DNA from: Congeria kusceri
Lineage: Eukaryota; Mollusca; Bivalvia; Myida; Dreissenidae
Direction: 5' to 3'
NCBI GenBank assembly: GCA_027627225.1
Contig: CM051032.1
Coordinates: 61,851,637 to 61,915,636, forward strand
Length of the DNA stretch: 64,000 nucleotides
The notes under the pieces were generated by a model. That model worked only from the letters and a program-made list of their open reading frames with translations. It was not told where the DNA came from and did not search any database. A program made the translations under genes and the position numbers. Positions 1 to 12,864 of this stretch are shown one piece after another; the first letter of the stretch is position 1; each line of letters starts with the position of its first letter.

Positions 1-213
1 GTAATCCAAATTACTTACAGATACTGTATCATTTTGACCAGTTCATCATTGATCCACAGTGTAGGCAAATCCCTAATGAGCCATTTTATATTGGTTTTCA
101 ATCTCTGATATTGGCAGAGTTCCTGCTTATAATTATTCAGCAATTGACCGCTAATGCTTATATACCAGTGCAGATGGCCAAGTTATCCGTTATTGAGTGT
201 AGAAAGTATATAT

Positions 214-363
214 GAGGCATATCGTGGGAAAATAGGGATGATTGCATGTGCGTAAAGTGTCTTCCCAAATTAGGCTGTGCAGTCCTGGATTAGCCTGGGC
301 CGGACTGTATCCAGGTCGACACTTTACGCAGATGCATTAAGCGCGGGTTTCCCACAACACGCC
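214..363. mobile_element. Palindromic MITE, copy 1 (internally deleted)
   Basis: It starts GAGGCATATCGTGGGAAAA and ends with the inverse (TTTCCCACAACACGCC). The 4-bp target duplication ATAT is at 210-213 and 364-367. Only about 150 bp remain of the roughly 260-bp consensus. Confidence 0.75.
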
Positions 364-616
364 ATATATACATAATCCTGATGAATAATAATAGAGCCTG
401 AATTGATGCATTCCAGTCCATATTCTATTGATTACCCTGCTGAGGTTACAATTGGTGTATATTATTAGAGTAATCAGTTTTGTACTACATATTGCATCTC
501 GTTGTGCTTTAAGGGTATGTTTGTTGACCTCAATTACATGTTTGTCTAATACTTGTTTTGGTTGACTTAATGCAGTGTCCTGAATGTTGTTACCACCAGG
601 TGACCCCAGTGTCTGC

Positions 617-878
617 ATTGACGAAGCTAGCTCCGTAGGGAAACACTGAAGTAAATTTCTTTTAAATTCATAGTCTGTGGCTGTTTCATGTATGTGTCTT
701 TTTACATTAAAATGCTTTAAACTAGTAAATATTACTCGTATGTTTAGTATTTTACCCTTTTGTAAAAAGAAATGAAACACATAGAAATATTGATATGAAA
801 TTTTCACTTAAGTACAACTTAAGTTGCATTTAAGTACAACTTAAGTTAAGATTTCCCCGAGGAGCTTTCTGGATACCA
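617..878. mobile_element. Eroded MITE of the ATTCACAAAGCTCC family
   Basis: The left end is GACGAAGCTAGCTCCGTAGGG and the right end TTTCCCCGAGGAGCTTTC, both degenerate. The core GCTGTTTCATG...ACATTAAAATG..TTTAAACTAGTAAATATT matches the copies at 30761 and 60313. Confidence 0.55.
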
Positions 879-1891
879 GGGGCCATATTCCAAAAAGTTC
901 AAATTTTTGTAAGGTAATATTTTTAAAACTGGATATAAATTAATGAATCCAATTACAGTTAAGTAAATAGTAGTTAATAATAAGTTGATAATTAGTATAC
1001 ATTTGACAGAATTTCATGCATACATGGAATAAATTGCTTAAGAAAAATGATGATTTTAAGGCTGAGGATAAGATTTCACTTAAGATATTTCTGGAATGCG
1101 ACCCCAGCCCTCAGATCTGAAGACTTTCCCCCTGGTACTGGCAGTTGGGAATCACTAGCGCTCCTATTGATTGTGCATGTTTGTTGGTCACAAGTATCAA
1201 ATGAACACCAATTTGGCCAATACTGTTGTTGCCAGACAGCAGGGCTATGCCTGGTTCTGACAGTGAATATCCATGTTACTTTGGTCTAAAAACAGATAGT
1301 GGATAGCAGTGGATATGTTACTGTCCCTACAGTAGAACATGCTAGATGCTGTCAGCATGCTGTGATTTTCAGTCATAATTAATAGTGTGAAGTGTTTTGT
1401 TCTATATTGACTTAATTGACTTAAAGAGTGGATTTGGTCTCAAGTTGCTTGGAATGGTCATGGTTTGTAGTTGAATTAGAGAAGTTTTTATAACAGCTGG
1501 AATGTCTCTGTGTTCCATAATTTAATTAGATGACACAGAAGAAATTGTGTTTCTGGTCCGTGGTGCATGTTTGCTGCTGTTATTGGTTTGTGGGTTTATA
1601 TAAGATAGCAGATGCACAAATCTGTAATATGCGAGAACCTATTTATTAGCTGATGAACTATTTACCTAGATACTGGATAGGATAAACTAATTTGATAGAT
1701 AGGTTAAACTTGATTATGTACATAAGTTATTTAAGCAGAAGTAAATTTCCTAACTTCATTATGTTTATTAAAGGGCATATCAGTGGTTTTTCACATAAAA
1801 ATAAGACACATATTTAAACGAGAAAATTTCCTAGTTTTCTAGACTATTTTTATTTATAATTGAGTAGCACCACATAATTGATGGAATGTTT
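879..1891. other. Unassigned non-coding stretch
   Basis: AT-rich. The longest open frame is 80 codons (1047-1289) with no recognisable feature. Confidence 0.5.
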
Positions 1892-2132
1892 GTGGCGCGT
1901 CGTGGAAAAACCGGACTTAATGCATGTGCGTAAAGTGTCGTCCCAGATTAGCCTGTGCGGACTGCACTTTCCGCTTTTATGGTATTTACTGTTTCAATGA
2001 AGTTTCTTCTAAACATAACTCCACTTTAGGCGGAAAGTATCGTCCCGGATTAGTCAGTGCGGACTGCACAGGCTAATCCGGGATGACACTTTACGCACAT
2101 GCATTAAGTCCGGTTTTCCCACGACGCGCCAC
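1892..2132. mobile_element. Palindromic MITE, copy 2
   Basis: Termini GTGGCGCGTCGTGG and CCACGACGCGCCAC are perfect inverse complements. It has GCATGTGCGTAAAGTGTCGT arms and the asymmetric core TTTATGGTATTTACTGTTTC. Flanks are GTTT and ATTT. Confidence 0.85.
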
Positions 2133-2256
2133 ATTTAAGAAAAAGGTTATAAAAAAAAACACACAACAAAAGCTCTTAGAATAGACAGTTCCAGTTGGAG
2201 TCAAACTTGTGCCTGCAAAATCGCACACTGGAATGAAAACTATACCCTACTCTAAA

Positions 2257-2620
2257 CAGTCTTTTTTTTACCTTTGGGGGAAAGGCGGTGAATTTCAGAT
2301 AGGGAATTTTACGGCAAAAGGGGATTTTTTTTAGAAAAGCATTATTAGTAAATTTACATGTTTATATACAATCAAATAATAAATTGTTTTGCTACCCATG
2401 ATAACTTCTTGAAATTGGTTTGATGAAAAACTGCTGGGATATTTTACGAAAATTCCTCTATTTTGTCCAATTTTGTCCGATTTTGGTCTTTTTTTTTCTT
2501 CAAAATACAGCTTACATTCTGAGGGGAATTTTAAGGTAAATATAGCAGAAAAATATATACCTTTTAAGCAGGGGAATGATGCCGTATTTCGGCCCCAAAT
2601 TGGCCATTAAAAAAACACTG
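2257..2620. mobile_element. Short inverted-repeat element (MITE-like)
   Basis: Starts CAGTCTTTTTTTTACC and ends with AAAAAAACACTG. The arms are imperfect over about 35 bp. CTAAA directly flanks both ends. No coding capacity. The superfamily is uncertain. Confidence 0.45.
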
Positions 2621-3751
2621 CTAAACAAAGTATATCAATGGCGCACATGCACATAACGGTACTTCATGTACATTTCATTAATATCGATTTTACTACTACT
2701 GAATTTCACCCATCAAATTTTATCGATGCCCAGGGTTTATATTATAAAAATCATTATAACATTTGTCAAATGTTTATAGAAACAAAACCATGGTATTTAA
2801 AAAAAATTCAATATTAATTCTTGATAAATGAACTTTATTTTTGCACATGATATTGATCTGCCTTCCATACACCCATTTGATCTCTTGTTATTATTTTTTT
2901 GGTTTTTTGCTTTTCTAGAATTTAAGCCATAATGTTCTACATGTGTATTGATAATAAGGAATTATAAGTTCTTCCTGAAATTATTAATTTTCATTGAACC
3001 TCGTACAAAAAAATCTCACCATGAGAAATACATGTAAATGATGTAATTTACAATGTCAGTTTAAAATATTTGTTTTAATTTGAAAATTTAACTTTCTTAA
3101 AACTTCTGTTATTGAAAAGTTTACTTTTGAAGCTGTTTAAATTCATTTAAAGTATCATTAATGTCAAACTGTTATTTATTGAAGAGCCAGGACTTAAAAA
3201 TTTTATCAGAAAGGCTGTAAGGCCAACAGTTTTTTGTATGTTGTTTTACTGGAACTTTTTTTTAAATTGAGTCAGGGGGGGTGATAAAAATAAAATCACT
3301 TTTTTACAGCAATCAAAAAAAAATACATTATAATTTAAAAGAGGAACATTTTTTTATTTTCCAACTGAAGACTTTTTTGACAGTCAAGGCTAAAAACAAG
3401 CTTTTTAAAGACATGCTAGTTTGAAAGTTAATTCATTAGTTTGAAACTCTCTAAATAAGTATTTGAACAGATACAATTATTACTTCATACTTTTCCAAAC
3501 ATTTATATGTCCTTGTTACTAGTACATGTGCTATCAATAAAATACCAAGTCAGTGGGGAAATTATAAATAAATTTCACAATGGTTACTTACTTTTTATTA
3601 GTATTTGTTGAAAATTAGGGTAGGGATTCCCGTAAAACAAAAGATAAAAAATGATGGCCTAAAATAAATGTATCAGGCACGTTATTTTTCATTAAGATTG
3701 TCTTCTCTTCATGCAGTCTTTTGCTCATACAGATAGATTATTGCGTATTTT
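2621..3751. other. Unassigned non-coding stretch
   Basis: Very AT-rich with many A and T runs; nothing recognised on either strand. Confidence 0.5.
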
Positions 3752-4187
3752 ATTGTTGGCAATCCAGGTAAACATTAATTGTTGGCAATCCAGGTAAACA
3801 TTAATTGGTAAACATTAATTGTTGGCAATCCAGGTAAACATTAATTGGTAAACATTAATTGTTGGCAATCCAGGTAAACATTAATTGTTGGCACTCCAGG
3901 TAAACATTAATTGTTGGCAATCCAGGTAAACATTAATTGTTGGCAATCCAGGTAAACATTAATTGTTGGCAATCCAGGTAAACATTAATTGTTGGCACTT
4001 CAGGTAAACATTACTTGTTGGCAATCCAGGTAAACATTAATTGTTGGCATTCCAGGTAAACATTAATTGTTGGCAATCCAAGTAAACATTAATTGTTGGC
4101 AATCCAGGTAAACATTAATTGTTGGCAATCCAGGTAAACATTAATTGTTGGCAATCCAGGTAAACATTAATTGTTGGCAATCCTTGC
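3752..4187. repeat. 26-bp minisatellite, about 16 copies
   Basis: The unit is GTTGGCAATCCAGGTAAACATTAATT with single-base variants. Near the left end two units are followed by an extra partial copy (GGTAAACATTAATT), which shows slippage in progress. There are no unique spacers, so this is not a CRISPR array. Confidence 0.95.
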
Positions 4188-5578
4188 AAAATTGGGATTT
4201 TTCTGAGCGGACCTTTACTGCTGGCTAATGTTGATGCTATTTTAATTATAAACATCAGATTACATCTGTTTTGTCTTGAATTGCCTTTGTTTGTAACATA
4301 ATAGTGGTTGAAGTCAATGGTAATTAACATTTATCGTGCTGCATATTCCATTAACCAAATTTATTCTATATCATGAGAAGCATAATATAACTGTGATGAT
4401 CAAAATTGTTTGCATCTTGGACGTAATATTTTACTTAAGTTCAGTTTTAACTGAGCTTCAAAAAATGAAGACAAAAAAGTGTTTGATTTTGCTACAACTA
4501 AAGGGGAAAATAGATAAAAGCAGTCTGTACTGCACGGTATAACTAACAGTCACAATTTAATATGTTCTCCATTCTTCTCTGGTAGTAATCAATATTTATT
4601 GGTCATATGTCATGCACTTATATGGAGAAATGGTTTTCCTTTAGCAGTTAAGGACCGTCATTTACGACTGTTATTACTCGTGATTCATATTTATTTATTA
4701 CAACTGATTCATTGTGTATTTCTCTGGAAACATTATTGACTCTAAAAACAGTGAAAATCATTCAGTGTAAAATTGGAATACAAAAATTAATGAAATATAG
4801 GTTGTGGTATCATAGGAGACTATGATGTAATAGCTTAAATCTATTCCAGTGCACTAGAATTCAAATTTAATAAATATAATCTAGAAAAGTCCTACAAAAC
4901 TAATAAGTACTCCTCGGCAATAGCTATCTGCGTGTCATTATGATAAAATGTATGGCCAGACAACTGCATTGTTTTACTGTGAAAGTGACTATTTATTTTG
5001 CAGTCAGTGAACCCGAATAACAAAAACTTCTGTTTTAGTTTATCATCATATTGCATAGGGTAGATAGCTTGACTGGGACTTGACACGCTGTGATTAATTG
5101 TACAAGTATTAACCACCTAACCACTGTGATAAAAGTGTAATGCATAAATATGAGACTCAGCAGTTAACTAGGATTAAGTTATTAGTTTATAGTTGTAAGT
5201 ATGACATATTTATATCATGTGGTTACATCAGTGAAGAATCGTGCTTGGAAATAATAATGTTATGTTGTGTCATCATCGCATATGACTTGTGCGTTAAGAA
5301 TGAATATTATAATGTGGAAATAGAGTAAATTGTTTAAATGACTGACTGCTGTAGGGTACAGTGTGGTTTCTTTTTATCCGTGGCATGTCATGTTTAGGAG
5401 TTTGAATGACTTTATAGTGGATTCTTTTCATTTTTGTCTTGACATATTTTGGAGTTATTGACGAGTATAAAGATGGTGTGAAAGAAATAGTTTGTGTTTA
5501 AAACACTTGATGAAGCCTGGCCAAGGGGTGCTGTATAAAGTGTTTCTGATTTGGTCTGGTATTGTTGTCATCTTGGTC
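4188..5578. other. Unassigned non-coding stretch
   Basis: No repeat termini and only short open frames (under 75 codons). Confidence 0.5.
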
Positions 5579-6094
5579 GGTATTCACAAAGCTCGTAAGG
5601 GAAATCATTACTTAAGTTGTACTTAAGGGAATATTTCAGATGAAATTTTGAATGTGAAATCCAATGAGTTCTGTTTAAATAAGTTAAATACTAAACATCT
5701 AAACAATATTGACTAGTTTAAAGCATGTTATTGTAAACATATATGGGCATGAAACAGCCACAGAGTTAAGGAATTTTATGAATTTAAGAAATATATTTGT
5801 GGCACGTCGTGGGAAAACTGGTCTTAATGCATGTGCGTCAAGTGTCATCCCGGATTAGCCTGTGCAGTCTGCACAGGCTAATCTGGGAAGGCACTTTCCG
5901 CTTTTATGGTATTTTCTGTTTCATTGAAGTATCTTCTAACCAGAAATCCACTTTAGGCAGAATGTGTCATCCCGGATTAGCCTGTGCAGACTGCACAGGC
6001 TAATCCGGGACGACACTTTACACACATGCATTAATACCGGTTTTCCCACGACGTGCCTCATTTAAGTTTTCCCTAAGGAGCTTTGTGAATACCG
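5579..6094. mobile_element. ATTCACAAAGCTCC-family MITE, split by a nested insertion
   Basis: Left terminus CGGTATTCACAAAGCTC; right terminus GAGCTTTGTGAATACCG. The interior is in the opposite orientation to the copy at 617. A complete palindromic MITE sits inside at 5799-6059, which dates the palindromic element as the younger of the two here. Confidence 0.8.
5799..6059. mobile_element. Palindromic MITE, copy 3 (nested)
   Basis: GTGGCACGTCGTGGGAAAAC ... CCCACGACGTGCCTC, full length at 261 bp, with target duplication ATTT at 5795-5798 and 6060-6063. Because the host MITE is known from other copies, this site shows directly that ATTT was duplicated on insertion. Confidence 0.9.
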
Positions 6095-6845
6095 ACCCAG
6101 ATCTTATACATGAGGAATAGGAGGATTAGTTACACGTAGATGCTTTTGAAGATGTCCGGTTTGAACCTTGATATTATTTATACGTTTATACATGGAAACA
6201 TATTAGTTTATCACGATTTAAGAACGTAATGAAAGTAATATTTATAGTGCAGTCTTTATTCACTGTGTTATCTTTTGAGGTAACACAAAGTAGAAAAATG
6301 TTTTAATTTAGCAATGCATTTAGTGTTCCTAAATGTATTCTTTGCTGTGTTCATATTAATTTTTTATTTTTTATTTGTTTTATCTTAAGAAATGAAATGA
6401 TTCTGTGAAGTAGATAAATTTTATTGAAAGCGAAAGGTTCATATTTTTTATTTGGATGAAGTTCACGTGCTCTCCCATACTATCCTGTTCCTTGACCTTG
6501 CTGTTCTAGACATGTGAATGATGGAGATTGATTTAAATACCGGTAGTGGTGAACTCGTGTAGTGTAGTTGGTAGCTACATCTGAATTATTCAGTGCTTTG
6601 TCTGTCGATATTTTTCAGAGCATACAAAATTAACTGTAAGCAGTAAATTAAAATATCAGAATTCAGTGTGAATTACGAAGATGCAAAGGGGTCGGAATAC
6701 AAGTTTTGACAACATTATCCGGTTCCTCTCTCAGATATACACATACGCTGATATGCTACAAAACTGAAAGAGCTGTAACTAACAGTGAAAATCACAGTGG
6801 TAAACGGGATTACTGTGAATAAATAAAGGAATTGTGAAAGGAAAC
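6095..6845. other. Possible 5' leader and promoter region of E1
   Basis: If E1 is real, transcription should start here. I see no convincing TATA box or CpG island, and I cannot place a start site. Confidence 0.25.
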
Positions 6846-7032
6846 ATGTTTCTCGGGGTACCGGGACACTTTCCGGAGGTCAACCATTTGGGGCCGCATC
6901 GAAGGGCCTCCCTGCAGTTATGGACTACGAACTACTTTGAAAATCTGAGTCTGAGTCATGACGACAGTGTTGTGCAGTCAAGGTCAAGGGGTCGGTCCAA
7001 ACTGAGGAAAAATAAGTGTCTGTCGTGGCTAG
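6846..7032 (+). CDS. MAST: Candidate first coding exon (E1) of the MAST gene
   Basis: An ATG at 6846 opens 62 codons. An in-frame TGA lies upstream at 6816. A donor G|GTAGGG follows at 7033. The exon ends one base into a codon, and E2 at 16035 needs exactly one base before it, so the join reads SWL-D-ASPHDSPKN. This parallels the vertebrate LDSPRNFSP junction. The peptide has a basophilic-kinase-like HRRASLQL site and a basic, Ser-rich stretch (SRSRGRSKLRKNK). I do not recognise the peptide itself. MAST N-termini vary between isoforms, so lack of similarity does not exclude it. The phase match would occur by chance one time in three. The usual family N-terminal motif around NRKSL was not found anywhere in 1-16034. 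Confidence 0.4.
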
Positions 7033-7246
7033 GTAGGGGATGTTTTATTTCAAGTCTGAGTTGTTGTTCCTTGTGTTGTTCAATAATAATAAATTATTTG
7101 TATATGCTGACAATAATGTCATACATGAAGTAGTAAGGTATTAATATTTATATAAACAGTCCCTTGCGAATTGGTAGATTGGCAAAATGCAACGTTGCTA
7201 AGTAGTTTATTTTATTCTCGACTAAAGTTAAATATAACTTATCTTA

Positions 7247-8419
7247 GGCCCCCCCAAAAAAGTCCCGTTTCTGGTCTCCCGACCGACCCTTTACTTTTGC
7301 TGCCGACCCTACATATTTTTGGTCCAAAATAATTTATTTATTTCCACTGATAAATATTCTTATTCATTTTACCAAACAAGATTTTAATTGGCTATCGCAT
7401 TTCATAAACCTGATAATGATTCACTGTTGCACATGGCACATATTTTACCAAATTTTGTCCATGTTTTGTGGAATATTGAACTAAATTTACTTTCATAAAA
7501 ACGTAATCAATGTATATTCAGATACGCATACATAATTACCTTGTGCGAGAAACATATATTAATACAAATTGAACGCAAATATTCATGTTACTATTCAATA
7601 ATTTTTATGCCGTAACACAATCACAATCTCCATGTTAATTACAATACATGTGTATTTCATCACTCCCATTTAAATCTACAATTTATCTGGTGAAACAAAA
7701 CAACTGTCTAATTTTTTTCACACCCTTTACATTTCCTCTTGAATTCTAATTCATTAATGCTCTATCAACCCTGTTTGCATGGTTCAGGTAGAATTGTATT
7801 GATTGATGCTTTTTTCACTGACCACATGTTAATCGCTACAAACTGCTAGACAATGGCCCCAGCTCAGCAGTCACATCAAAGACTTTTTGAAGTCAAATGG
7901 ACATGGACACCGTTGCTATGGTTGTTGCTAACGTTGCTATGGTTGTTGCTAACGGCTTGCAGATTTTAAAGACCTGGCTTATTGATGACGTTGCGCTTTC
8001 ACTCTTCTCAGTTGTAACAGGTGTTATTATCAATGACTGTGATCTAACGGATTTCATTGTTTGTTCAAATTAGAAATTTGATTGCAAGGTAATTAGGATG
8101 CAATGTTTTGTTAATAAAAAAATATGAATTAAATATGAAATAAAATATCACTAAAATAAAAAAAAACCTGACTGAAAAAAACTGTTACCATGTACAACGT
8201 GCACCGAATTTTCATAGCCGAATTTTAGGGTAAAAATGTGCGTGTAATACATGGAGTACCACAATACACGGTACTCATCTGAATACAAACATACATGGAA
8301 CACACACACCATTCTCCCATCATTAAAAAAAATAAAAAAAATATATAAAAAAATCCCTACCTACCGACCCTATTTTTTGGGGGCAGGAGACCAGAACGAA
8401 ACTAATTTTTTTTTTGGCC
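7247..8419. mobile_element. Harbinger-like non-autonomous element
   Basis: Inverted termini of about 70 bp are rich in GGTC and homopolymers: GGCCCCCCCAAAAAAGTCCC and, at the right end, GACCAGAACGAAACTAATTT...GGCC. TTA flanks both ends (7244-7246 and 8420-8422), the TWA-type target duplication known for PIF/Harbinger elements. The 1-kb interior is AT-rich with no open frame worth calling. Confidence 0.6.
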
Positions 8420-8422
8420 TTA

Positions 8423-10176
8423 CAATTATATTCTGTACAATAATACATTAAGTGTTTTGAATTAATACAAACTGCATGGTAAGGTATTTTACTTTCTTCT
8501 CTCTTAAGTACTTTAATTAGACAAATGTGTGGACAAAAGCTGTTGAGTGTGACCATGTGGTCACATGTTCAGTGTGGTACATAATATATGTCTAGGTCCT
8601 TAAGTGTCAAGTTCACAGAGGGCAGCTGACCATAATAAGAACTGCGTAATTATTCATGCATGCACAGCCCATCCCCTAATGCTGAGGAAGAGAAGTAATT
8701 GATCAGACTTTGTGACTGGTACTTGTAGATTGCTTTCTGATGGAAATAACAAAATCTATGGGATTTCCGGTTCTGGTTCAAAAGTAGAATATGTAGATAT
8801 CTAATTGATAACATAGAAAAAAGGGACTGGCGATTTTCACAGCAAATAGATATTACGACACCAAAACAAAAGGAAATAGATCGTCAGCAGTATGAACAGA
8901 TACCTCAATTTTGGAGGCATAATATATTCAGATTTTTATTTCTTTCCTAAAAAATATTGTTGAAACTTGGGCATGCCTACTATACATGAGTGCGTATTAT
9001 ATTCGTACGATTACGGTAATTTTGCATGAACGCTCTTGATAATCATGCCTTTGTATAAATGGTCAATTTTGTACTGAAGAGTCTAGTGTTCTACTTTTTT
9101 ACAAGTGGCCAGTCGGTTGATATGATACATCTATGTTGCTCTGTATTAAGTTTCCACATAATAAAGCCTACATGATGTAACAGATGTATAATTATTGGCT
9201 CTATTACAACTGGTTAATATATTTCTTACATCGAAATTGATTCACATTTGATTATCCTATTAAGGTAAATTAATTGTTTATTTATTATATAGAATTCATT
9301 GTTAATATGTGAACCATCATGGAAGATGTATTTAGTTTAAACTTTGTAAAATTTATAATGTTTCACAACACCAATTTAAGTTCAATCAAACATCAATGAA
9401 AGTGTGCGAGGCACAATTTCAGTATGTTTTTACACTTGATTCTGGCATAATAATTGTTAAGGCATAAAGCATCAACATAATTATTAATTATACATGTCTG
9501 AACTTAACTTCCCACGTTATGTCACCACCAGTATCTTCGGTTATGAAGATGGTTTATGTAACAGGACTTATATTCAAACCACAAAATGTCATGCAAAATA
9601 CGATAGGAAACTATTATACAAAGCTGTGGGTTTTTTGCTGTCAGTTTGTTTCCATTGTCACATTAAATTTCATTCTTGATAATAATAATCATTATAAAAT
9701 AATTGATATTTATTCAGTAAAATAGCTTTAATTTTCTGTGTTAATTTGAGGTAAATGTTTGTATCCCACACAAAATGTTTAGTATTTGGCACCACATCTA
9801 ACAACCATTGTCGACCATGATCCTCAACCATGGTTGAGTGCCATTATTAACGCACATGGTCGATTAATTAATACCTTTATAATGTTGATAGCTTCATCAG
9901 CATGAAATGGTAATAACAAGCATTTAAATTGATTCATACAAGCTACAGGTGTTGTAATTTCAATGCATAGTTGGATAATTTCAATACATAGTTGGAGTTG
10001 TATTACATTCTAAAACAACTAACTAGTCAAACCCATTAGAACACCCTTTCCCTGTCTGAAAGTTTCCTGGGACTTCTAGAAGTGATTTTATAGATACTTC
10101 CCATGCATTGTCCTAATGACTGTGCTTCTGAATAGCCCAGATATTCAATCTGGATACAACCAGGTAACGAGATATT
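8423..10176. other. Unassigned non-coding stretch
   Basis: AT-rich intron or flank. Only a small local palindrome around CTCAACCATGGTTGAG (9822-9837) stands out. Confidence 0.5.
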
Positions 10177-10979
10177 AATTATGCCCCCCTTCGAAGACCG
10201 GTCGGTCGGATGGTCGGTCTGTCCTTAGACCATTTCGTTTCCGCACGATATCTAGAGAATGCTTTGACCTACGATCATGAAAGTTGGTATGCTGGTTACT
10301 TGGGAGGACAGAAAGACGCCTGTACATTTTGAGGTCAACAGGTCAAAGGTCAAGGTCACTGTTGCTAAAAATAGAAAAACGGTTTCCGCTCAATAACTTG
10401 AGAACGCATCGAGATATTGTAATGAAACTTAATACATAGATACCTAATATTGAGACCTCGCTTGGAATTGCATATGGGGTGAGTGTGGTCAAGGTCAAGG
10501 TCACTGTTACTAAAAATAGAAAAATGGTTTCTGCTCAATAACTTGAGAACACATTGAGATATTTTAATGAAACTTCATACATAGATACCTTATATTGAGA
10601 CCTCTCTTGGGATTTCATATGGGGTGGGTGGGTCAAGGTCACCATTACTAAAAATAGAAAAACGGTTTCTGCTCAATAACTTGAGAACCCATCTAGATAT
10701 TTTAATGAAACTTCATACATAGATACCATATATTGAGACCTCGCTTGGGATTGCATATTAAAAAAATTTCTTAACAATTGCACATATTCACAACTTGGCT
10801 GCAAGTCGGGGGGCATACATGTTTACAAACATCTCTTGTTTAATGAAACTTCATACATAGATACCATATATCGAGACCTCGCTTGGGATTGCATATTAAT
10901 CTTTTTTTTAACAATTGCACATATTCACAACTTGGCTGTAAGTCGGAGGGCATACATGTTTTACAAACATCTCTTGTTT
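10177..10979. mobile_element. ATGCCCCCC-family element with tandem core
   Basis: Starts ATTATGCCCCCCTTCGAAG and has roughly 125-bp core repeats (GGTCAAGGTCACTGTTACTAA, then AACTTGAGAAC..CATAGATACC). It ends with GGGGGGCATACATG, a small hairpin (ATGTTT..AAACAT) and CTCTTGTT. The 3' end is duplicated: a first end at 10840 and a second at 10979. The core carries perfect AGGTCA direct repeats. Confidence 0.75.
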
Positions 10980-12864
10980 CTAATGGACTGCTGTCTAATT
11001 GACTTCACACATTAAAAACATTGATGTGTCTGCAAGAGTATCTATAAAAAAAAATGAGAAAAAAATCTAAATGAACCTCTGGAGGATATATTAAAATCGT
11101 AAATAAGTTTCTAAATGAAATATTTTTGCAGGAGCCTTTCAAGTGTGTACAAATTAACGAATACATTCTTAGCGTCCATGTTTCAGACTTCATTAAAAAG
11201 AACTACTGGTGAAATTCGTAAATCTGAACAGTACTTAAATCCGGACACTGGAAACAAATGCGTTTGTACGACCAAGACCAATAATTCTATGGTATCGATT
11301 GACACACACCCCTGTCTCAGCAACGTATGTCAAGTGTAAAAGGAAGCGATAGAATATTTGTGCATTTACTTACTATTGTTTTTTCGTCCTGTCAATTATA
11401 AACATTTGCGCGCGGGGGATTATAATCAAAACAGTATCTCCGATAAATTAAGCTTTAGAGAGACAATTTTGCAAGTTACCACCAGAACAAAGTAAACACA
11501 AGAAGTGTTATTTTTTAATATTAAATTATACATTTTTTAAAAAGTGTCCAGATTTAGGTACTCTTCATTCGTATTTCGATACGTGTTACGGGCCTTTTTT
11601 AAACACACCATTCAGTTACTTTAAGAAAGTAGTTTCTGCTTAGATTTTGACCCAAGCTTTAGATTGAACCCTACTTATTGTGTTTAACATTTTATTTTAA
11701 TTTGCTGTAATTATCCAGAGAAATCATCCAAAAACCAGCAAAAGTGTCCGGATTTACATACTTCGCCAGTATGGTAGATTGGTAGATGTCTTGTGAAACT
11801 GAAAGACGCACACAAGTGCAGTCACATACAGTTTAGTCTTGAGAATTTCAATTTCAAACATTCCTTAATGATAATGATTCTTTATATTTCAATTACATAT
11901 TTCGGCATCAGTAAATTTGTGTGTTTATAACATTTGAAATAGTGATGTTGAAAACCATAAAAAAAATTGATATCTAAATATAATATTTGATATCAAAACT
12001 TTTAAATGCAGATCGATTCAGATTATTCATTATAACTTAAGTTAAAATAAATATGAATGCAGCACGTGTTTAACTATACATTTCTTGATTATAATAACTA
12101 TACAATCAGTGTTGACTGAAGCTGTATGAATTTCCTGCCAGATACAGACCGCTCGTTCTCTGTACAGTGTGTTGTCTCTTTTGCGACACAAATTGTTGCC
12201 GTTTCAGCAGTGGTAATTGAAACACAGTCCTGCATGATTTATAACTGTTTCAGTCCTTTTTGCACGAGCAAAAAGCGTAGAAAGACTATTTTCGAGAAAA
12301 GGAAAGAAACCAAAATTAAGGGAAATAGAATGCAAACATTTTCTAACAGAAAGGACACATTCGTTTGAATGAATTTGAATTTTGCTATGCCGTATTTACA
12401 CAAGACAAATAATTAACTACTCATTGTTATACTCCCTTCTCTCAAAATCTTGGTAGGTATATAGGTATGTTTAATGCATTTTCACTTATTAATGCAAACG
12501 CAATAATATGCATAACAGTCAACTGTCGACTAATCCTCAATGGGCCAAAATAGCCGATGGAGTGTATAAATTTTGGGGTATGGATTGTTAGTGCTTTGTA
12601 GCCTGCAAAAGTAAAAAGTAGGTCACGTGATTCAATCCCTCAAAATCACCTTACTAAAGACTGTTGGCTTCCGACAACAGTCTACAGAAATAATTTATGC
12701 AGAAAGTAATAAATGGACAGTTGTGGATTTGTCACAGATTGATTCATATGTGAACTATTTTCAATTGTAGTACATTATAAAGTGTTTATATTCATAAACA
12801 TTCTTAATTACTGTTTGCATTAAATTTTAAAAGTAGACTGTTTGGTTTCCTAACAATTATAATT
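10980..12864. other. Unassigned non-coding stretch
   Basis: A short stem AGACTGTTG / CAACAGTCT lies near 12660. An acceptor-like TTTTTGCAG at 11131 opens 26 codons and then a stop. No gene is supported. Confidence 0.45.

Noticed and set aside
1047..1289. 80-codon open frame
   Set aside because: No recognisable features, no splice or phase link to the gene, and AT-rich codon use like the surrounding non-coding DNA.
3752..4187. Regularly spaced short repeats that could suggest a CRISPR array (also 24755-25685 and 31083-31482)
   Set aside because: Units are contiguous with no unique spacers, and the genome is a eukaryote's.
5797..6003. Recurring 60-70-codon frames with SRISLCS.HRLI-type peptides (also near 18376, 27546, 52569 and 61762)
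   Set aside because: They are translations of the palindromic MITE. They recur only because the element does, and they should not be annotated as a protein family.
11132..11212. Possible terminal exon after TTTTTGCAG: 26 codons and a stop
   Set aside because: No similarity to MAST or any other protein, and it would end the reading frame before E2.
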